Assembly: GCF_004352915.1 (NCBI RefSeq)
Contig: NZ_SJSY01000068.1
Coordinates: 62,001-126,000, forward strand
From: Flavobacterium zhairuonense
GTDB lineage: Bacteria > Bacteroidota > Bacteroidia > Flavobacteriales > Flavobacteriaceae
Direction of reading: 5' to 3'
Length of the DNA stretch: 64,000 bases
A program made the position numbers and the translations under genes. Shown here in pieces: positions 63,196 to 64,000 of this stretch (position 1 is the stretch's first letter; each line of letters opens with the position of its first letter). The notes below the pieces were generated by a model, which was not told the DNA's origin, searched no databases, and saw only the letters and a list, made by a program, of their open reading frames with translations.

Positions 63196-64000
63196 AAAAA
63201 TCGTGTCAGATAAAAAATCATATCAGCAGATTTTAAAAACAACTTCACTTTTTGGAGGTGTTCAGTTTTTTTCGATTTTAATTTCAATAATTCGTACCAA
63301 ATTAATTGCTGTTTTTATCGGTCCGGCCGGAATGGGAATTATCGCTTTGCTGAACTCGACTTTAGGAGTTTTAAGCAGTATTTCAGGTTTCGGAATTGAA
63401 ACGAGTTCGGTGAAAAATATCTCCGAAAATTATAAAAATGAAGATTTGAAAACGGTTGCGAAAACCATTCAAATCGTAAAAAAGATTGTTTTTTTTACCG
63501 GAATTTTTGGAATGCTTCTGACTTTTGTTTTTTCGAAAGCGCTCAGTATAATGACTTTTGGAGATTCCAGTCAGACATTTGCTTTTGCAGTGCTTTCCAT
63601 AACCGTTTTTTTCAAACAATTATCATCAGGACAATTGGCCGTTTTGCAAGGGTTGCGATCTTTTCGACTTTTGGCGAAAGCCAATTTATACGGTAATTTA
63701 TTTGGACTACTTTTTTCGATTCCGTTGTATTATTTTCTGAAAATCGATGCGATTCTTCCAACTATTATAATTGCTTCATTGTCGGCGTTTATTTTTTCAT
63801 TTTATTATTCAAATAAAGTAAAAACAGAAAAGGAGAAAATTCACAACTCCGAATTATTATTAGAAGGAAAAGCAATTGTGAAATTGGGTTTTATGTTGAC
63901 AATCAGCAGTGTTTTAACGCTTTTGTCGACTTATTTAGTTCAGATTTTTGTTGGAAAAATAGGTGGCCTTGAACAAGTCGGATTTTATAACGCCGGATTT
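63161..64000 (+). CDS. O-antigen translocase (Wzx-like flippase), cut by the window edge
   Basis: 280 codons are visible from the ATG at 63161. About seven helices are present, with the early LKTTSLFGGVQFFSILISII, LIAVFIGPAGMGIIALLN and GIETSSVKNISE of the MATE/Wzx-type polysaccharide flippases. It should flip undecaprenyl-linked O-antigen units. The frame continues past the window. The start overlaps the small 37-codon frame. With the GNAT gene it probably opens a polysaccharide gene cluster to the right. Confidence 0.9.
   Translation, partial: MTITSNLENSIKKIVSDKKSYQQILKTTSLFGGVQFFSILISIIRTKLIAVFIGPAGMGIIALLNSTLGVLSSISGFGIETSSVKNISENYKNEDLKTVAKTIQIVKKIVFFTGIFGMLLTFVFSKALSIMTFGDSSQTFAFAVLSITVFFKQLSSGQLAVLQGLRSFRLLAKANLYGNLFGLLFSIPLYYFLKIDAILPTIIIASLSAFIFSFYYSNKVKTEKEKIHNSELLLEGKAIVKLGFMLTISSVLTLLSTYLVQIFVGKIGGLEQVGFYNAGF

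Overview
The window looks like a chromosomal segment of a Flavobacterium-type Bacteroidota species. The evidence is an AT-rich sequence, starts that lack strong Shine-Dalgarno sites, many -7 boxes of the form TAnnTTTG, lipoproteins with Bacteroidota-style lipoboxes, and gene families typical of the phylum (TonB receptor with DUF4249, long NusB, PUR/DUF3276, DUF5723, DUF6515, MoxR-DUF58-DUF4350-DUF4129-SpoIIM). Most genes are housekeeping or accessory metabolism. I see no tRNA, rRNA, CRISPR array or prophage.

Layout. 1-3.9 kb (minus): an uptake-type operon with a TonB-dependent receptor, a DUF4249 lipoprotein, a GyrI-like protein and a DinB-like protein cut by the window edge. 4-7.8 kb (minus): monomeric isocitrate dehydrogenase, ribosomal protein L19 and TrmD. 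8.4-9.4 kb: a tandem array of seven palindromic repeats of about 50 bp beside a Y1/REP-associated tyrosine transposase broken by one in-frame stop. 9.4-14.8 kb (plus): FMN reductase, TIM-barrel isomerase, archaemetzincin, cupin, MFS carrier, a cyclophilin-FKBP fusion and a small cytochrome c. 14.9-18.6 kb: a Gre-family factor with a long leader, CsaA, an Imm44-like protein, two alpha/beta hydrolases and a PUR protein. 18.7-25.5 kb: ABC exporter, amino-acid dehydrogenase, NusB, YajC, YdeI-like protein and PepT. 25.6-32.4 kb (minus): arylsulfatase, outer-membrane protein, porin, DUF6515 protein and formylglycine-generating enzyme. 32.7-39.9 kb: PyrD, a DUF3307/SatD pair behind an array of palindromes, HMG-CoA lyase, a lipoprotein/DUF5723 pair and GuaB. 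40-49.8 kb (mostly minus): a Tet(X)-like monooxygenase with a palindrome in its promoter, L,D-transpeptidase, acyltransferase, NudK, PurA, a Fur-family regulator and RelA/SpoT. 50-53.7 kb: serine hydrolase, TrmH-type methyltransferase and a phosphodiesterase. 53.8-60 kb: the MoxR-DUF58-DUF4350-DUF4129-SpoIIM operon with a divergent RDD protein. 60.2-64 kb: envelope genes ending in an O-antigen translocase cut by the window edge.

The most interesting locus is the SatD-DUF3307 pair (33.77-35.22 kb). SatD's N-terminal half has the motif order of a class III cyclase/GGDEF-type palm domain and its C-terminus is a helix-turn-helix. It overlaps a polytopic membrane protein by four bases. Its promoter carries four perfect ATTAC-N8-GTAAT palindromes at an exact 28-bp period, one of them covering the -7 box. 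I read this as a candidate autoregulated nucleotide-sensing or signalling module with a membrane partner; the function is inference. Other notable items are the Tet(X)-like gene with a TetR-type operator in its promoter, the sulfatase/maturase operon with matching active-site motifs, and several families of dispersed palindromic repeats.
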